Below are positions 5,944 through 6,508 of a stretch of DNA of 6,508 nucleotides, in pieces. A program made the position numbers and the translations under genes. Position 1 is the first letter of the stretch, and every line of letters begins with the position of its first letter. Origin of the DNA: Acidobacteriota bacterium. GTDB lineage: Bacteria; Acidobacteriota; Thermoanaerobaculia; Thermoanaerobaculales; Thermoanaerobaculaceae. The notes beneath the pieces were generated by a model that was not told the origin of the DNA, did no database searches, and was given only the letters and a program-made list of their open reading frames with translations. The DNA lies in assembly GCA_021782525.1 (NCBI GenBank), contig JAJXUY010000091.1, forward strand, positions 1-6,508, read 5' to 3'.

Positions 5944-6508
5944 CACGCCCCCTCCCACACCGAACGGTACACCGCCAGCGTCGCCTCCGCCGCGCGCCGC
6001 CACCCGAACCCCTGCGCCCTCGCGCGACCGCGCGCGCGCAGGTCGTTCCTCAGCTCGCCGTGTTCGAGCACCCGCCGCACGGCCGCGGCGAGCTCCACGA
6101 CGTCGCGCGGGTTGACCCGGACCACGGCATCCCCGGCCACCTCGCGCACCGCGGCGACGTCGCCCGCCACGACGGGGACGCCGCACGCCATCGCCTCCAG
6201 CACAGGCAGGCCGAACCCCTCGTAGAGCGTCGGGTAGACGAACACCGAGGCGCCGCGGAACAGCGCCCCGAGCTCCGGGCGCTCGACCCTTCCGAGGCAG
6301 CGGACGCGGTCCCCGACGCCCATCGCGGCCGCCCGGGCCGCGAGCTCGCCGTCGCGCGGGAACCCGCCCGCCATGACCAGCGGCGGCACGGCGACACGCC
6401 CGCGCTGGTGGAGGATCTGGTACGCCTTGAGCAGCCCCTCCGCGTTCTTGTGCGGCTTGTGGTTGCCGACGTGCAACAGGTACGGCGGGGTCACGCCGAG
6501 CCGGCGCC
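5943..6508 (-). CDS. GT4 glycosyltransferase, C-terminal domain (5' partial)
   Basis: The C-terminal 187 residues of a GT4 (glycosyl transferases group 1) enzyme; the rest lies beyond base 6508. The frame is open to the window end, and a GTG at 6494 sits mid-domain just before YLLHVGNHKPHKN, so it is not a true start. Numbering from that GTG, the phosphate/donor-binding GNHKPHKN is at 10-17, MAGG at 41-44, the E-x7-E is Glu92/Glu100 in YEGFGLPVLE, and ACGVPVV at 103-109 follows. It would use a nucleotide sugar to extend the lipid-linked glycan. The TGATG overlap with the downstream glycosyltransferase places both in one operon with the sugar transferase; the promoter must be outside the window. 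Donor and acceptor are not identifiable. It is intact as far as visible. Confidence 0.93.
   Translation of the reverse strand, partial: RRLGVTPPYLLHVGNHKPHKNAEGLLKAYQILHQRGRVAVPPLVMAGGFPRDGELAARAAAMGVGDRVRCLGRVERPELGALFRGASVFVYPTLYEGFGLPVLEAMACGVPVVAGDVAAVREVAGDAVVRVNPRDVVELAAAVRRVLEHGELRNDLRARGRARAQGFGWRRAAEATLAVYRSVWEGA
5951..5955 (-). promoter_or_regulatory. Ribosome binding site of the WbaZ-like glycosyltransferase
   Basis: GGAGG on the minus strand (5955 to 5951) is 7 nt before the ATG at 5943. It supports that start over the longer open frame and lies inside the end of the upstream glycosyltransferase gene. Confidence 0.7.

Noticed and set aside
5944..6186. N-terminal extension of the WbaZ-like glycosyltransferase to 6186
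   Set aside because: The extension overlaps the upstream GT4 gene, is low-complexity Arg/Gly, and the conserved N-terminus with a ribosome binding site begins at 5943.

Overview
This is a GC-rich bacterial window with almost no space between genes. It carries a eukaryotic-type Ser/Thr kinase, an exopolysaccharide glycosyltransferase run, a stand-alone acyl-ACP thioesterase and tandem heptamer intergenic repeats. That mix suggests a large-genome soil or sediment lineage such as Acidobacteriota or Myxococcota/Desulfobacterota. This placement is an inference from style only; no rRNA or marker gene is present.

Bases 1-1327 (+ strand) hold the 3' part of a membrane-anchored Ser/Thr protein kinase gene. 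A small DUF971 / GBBH-N-like cysteine-rich protein overlaps it by 14 bp, so the two are probably translationally coupled. Bases 1325-1506 are a 182-bp near-perfect palindrome with 20-bp perfect terminal inverted repeats. It looks like a MITE-type insertion, and its first three bases supply the stop codon of the DUF971 gene. Bases 1549-2133 (+) encode a YgjP-like (DUF45) zinc metallopeptidase. It lacks a clear Shine-Dalgarno sequence but has a -10-like hexamer 6 nt before its ATG.

Bases 2130-2888 (- strand) encode an acyl-ACP thioesterase. It converges on the metallopeptidase gene, and the two stop codons share one CTAG. Bases 2889-3448 are about 560 bp without a gene. They hold degenerate 7-bp tandem repeats, two diverged copies of a ~135-bp unit and a nested dyad element just past the next gene's stop.

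Bases 3449-6508 (-) are three overlapping genes of a polysaccharide cluster, read from high to low coordinates. They are a GT4 glycosyltransferase (5' end outside the window), a second, WbaZ-like GT4 glycosyltransferase, and a WcaJ-type polyprenyl-phosphate sugar-1-phosphate transferase. The last enzyme would load the first sugar onto the lipid carrier, and the two GT4 enzymes would extend it from nucleotide sugars. Junctions of TGATG and ATGA indicate one transcript.

The protein-coding content is recognisable. I do not see a new multi-gene system. The unusual material is in the intergenic DNA: the palindrome with its borrowed stop codon, and the heptamer/duplicated-unit tract.
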